A stretch of 6,340 nucleotides of DNA from Eubacterium limosum (lineage in GTDB: Bacteria; Bacillota; Clostridia; Eubacteriales; Eubacteriaceae). This document shows positions 5,319 to 6,340 of the stretch, one piece after another (positions within the stretch are counted from its first letter, which is position 1; every line of letters starts with the position of its first letter). The stretch covers positions 1 through 6,340 of the forward strand of contig CAUEUD010000209.1 in NCBI GenBank assembly GCA_959020865.1, in the 5' to 3' direction. Made by a program: the position numbers and the translations under genes. The notes under the pieces are model-generated. The model saw nothing but the letters and a program-made list of their open reading frames with translations. It did no database searches and was not told where the DNA came from.

Positions 5319-5990
5319 TTAGAGCAACGCGCCCAGAATATCCTCTCGACCTGCCGCCATGCCATGTCCTGGCAAAAACTGCTGACAATTGGTTTCAAGC
5401 AGCTTTTGTAAAGAGTTTTTTACCTGTGTCTCATCGTTGGCAAAGGGTGGATAGACCTGCTTGTTTCTATGGATAATAGCATCGCCAACCAATGCAATAT
5501 CTTCATCCAGAATCAGACTCATGGAGCCCTTTGTATGGCCAGGTGTGTGCAGCACACGCATTCCCGGCCCAATGTACTGCCCATTTTCAACAGCCATGAC
5601 GTTTCTGCAGGGCTCAAAGCAGGTCCAAAGCCCGAGGGCTCCCGCCGCGCTCACAACTTTTTTGGTAAACGGAAGTGTTCCCTGGGGCAGCGGGCAGCAG
5701 CCGTCTCGAAGGGCTGTCCGCTCACGAGCATGTACGTAGACCAGGCAATTGAATTTCTTCTGAAAGCAGGCGGCATTTCCCACATGATCGGTATGGACGT
5801 GGGTTAAAATAATGCCGTCAAGCCCGCTGATTCCAAGCTTCTTAAGCTGCCGTTCAATACTTTGGCGCTCCATCACCACACTGGTATCTACCAGATAGAC
5901 AGCGCCGGCACACTGAACCACATAGCAATTGCATCTTAAGGTATTTAAACGCTCAATGACGATCCCGCCTGAGGTTGTCCATCTTTTCAT
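5319..5990 (-). CDS. MBL-fold metallohydrolase
   Basis: This is a 223-residue metallo-beta-lactamase-fold hydrolase with a complete two-metal site: HVHTDH (H64, H66, D68, H69), H152 in TPGHTKGS, D170 in LVGDA, and H209 in LPGHG. It has the length of the single-domain glyoxalase II-like or lactonase-like members; the substrate cannot be assigned. No signal peptide is seen, so it should be cytoplasmic. It is rich in cysteine for this family (11 in all, including CC at 98-99). ATG 5990 is chosen because GGGGGG lies six bases upstream; a GTG at 6017 is in frame but has only a poor site two bases away. It stands alone, ended by its own terminator, and is divergent from the Fe-S protein gene with only about 100 bases between the starts. 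Only weak promoter matches are seen for it. Confidence 0.92.
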   Translation of the reverse strand: MKRWTTSGGIVIERLNTLRCNCYVVQCAGAVYLVDTSVVMERQSIERQLKKLGISGLDGIILTHVHTDHVGNAACFQKKFNCLVYVHARERTALRDGCCPLPQGTLPFTKKVVSAAGALGLWTCFEPCRNVMAVENGQYIGPGMRVLHTPGHTKGSMSLILDEDIALVGDAIIHRNKQVYPPFANDETQVKNSLQKLLETNCQQFLPGHGMAAGREDILGALL

Positions 5991-6032
5991 TTCCATCCCC
6001 CCTTTCTGTCGATTCACATCCTTTATCCCGCC

Positions 6033-6061
6033 TTGACAGGCTGCCGGAACAAGCGTACAAT
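6033..6061 (+). promoter_or_regulatory. Promoter of the Fe-S protein gene
   Basis: TTGACA (6033-6038), a 17-base spacer, then TACAAT (6056-6061). The -35 is perfect and the -10 is one base off. Transcription should start near 6068, with a leader of about 25 bases before ATG 6093. Confidence 0.8.
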
Positions 6062-6092
6062 GAATTCATTCTGATTACAAGCGAGGATAAAC

Positions 6093-6287
6093 ATGGAACT
6101 TATCTACCCCACTGATATTTATGAATACCTGCCCCACAGCAACTGCAAACGCTGCGGGGAAGACAACTGCATGGCCTTTGCCGACAAGCTTTCTAAAAAT
6201 GAAGCCAATCTCAGCAGCTGCGCCCCACTCCGGCTTCCTGAACAGGAGAAGAACCGGAAAGCGGTGGAAAAACTGCTGAATGGCTGA
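6093..6287 (+). CDS. Stand-alone 4Fe-4S domain protein (CFeSP-type)
   Basis: This 64-residue protein is almost entirely one iron-sulfur domain. The cysteines C18, C21, C26 and C43 have the spacing C-x2-C-x4-C-x16-C, within YLPHSNCKRCGEDNCMAFA, the pattern of the Fe-S domain (PF04060) at the N-terminus of the large subunit of the corrinoid Fe-S protein of the Wood-Ljungdahl pathway and of some corrinoid reactivators and electron-transfer proteins. Here it has no partner domain, only a charged helical tail of about 18 residues. A 4Fe-4S cluster is expected, serving as an electron carrier or docking protein in the cytoplasm. GAGGA lies five bases before the ATG and the promoter is strong, which supports a real gene. 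It could be the first gene of a longer operon cut by the window edge. Function beyond electron transfer is unknown. Confidence 0.82.
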   Translation: MELIYPTDIYEYLPHSNCKRCGEDNCMAFADKLSKNEANLSSCAPLRLPEQEKNRKAVEKLLNG

Positions 6288-6340
6288 CGTTTGCTTCGTT
6301 GCGCTCGTCCGTTCGCTGTCGCTCTCTCCTTACTCGCTGC
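6288..6340. other. A-depleted GC-rich tract after the Fe-S gene
   Basis: Directly after the TGA, 53 bases contain a single A (6332) on the plus strand and are full of TCGCT, GCTCG and CGTT words. No terminator hairpin and no reading frame of note are visible. It may be a species-specific intergenic repeat; the window ends before its boundary. Confidence 0.45.

Overview
The window looks like chromosomal DNA of a low-to-mid GC Firmicute, most likely a clostridial species. The signs are strong AGGAGG-type ribosome binding sites, TTGACA/TATAAT-type promoters, U-tract terminators, an XRE-AbrB regulator beside a short ABC-2 exporter, and a lone ferredoxin-like domain of the corrinoid Fe-S protein type. 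An acetogen of the Eubacterium limosum kind would fit, but that is inference and nothing in the window proves it.

All genes but the last lie on the minus strand. From right to left: (a) a short plus-strand Fe-S cluster protein (6093-6287), divergent from a metallo-beta-lactamase-fold hydrolase (5319-5990) that ends in a strong terminator; (b) a two-gene unit of an ArsD-like protein (4822-5184) and an overlapping small lipoprotein (4347-4832), with a palindrome over the likely promoter and a terminator at the end; (c) a MarR regulator (3795-4223) and a MATE efflux pump (2390-3748), read from a near-consensus promoter with a palindrome at the start of transcription, laid out like mepR-mepA, and closed by a terminator; (d) a broken XRE-AbrB regulator (1709-2160) that abuts an ABC ATPase (950-1708), which overlaps an ABC-2 permease (328-972); (e) about 327 bases without a gene, holding a leftward promoter candidate, several inverted repeats and a run of 14 T on the minus strand.

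The window is thus a set of small, self-contained export or stress modules, each with its own regulator or operator: ABC export, multidrug efflux, and an ArsD-like/lipoprotein pair of unknown role. The points most worth following are the ArsD homologue that has lost its N-terminal cysteine site and stands with no ars pump or ATPase in view, the partner lipoprotein coupled to it, the single-base frameshift that separates the two domains of the ABC regulator, the stand-alone Fe-S domain, and a possible small RNA at the left edge. I do not see a clearly new large system; the ArsD-like/lipoprotein pair is the best candidate for undescribed biology.
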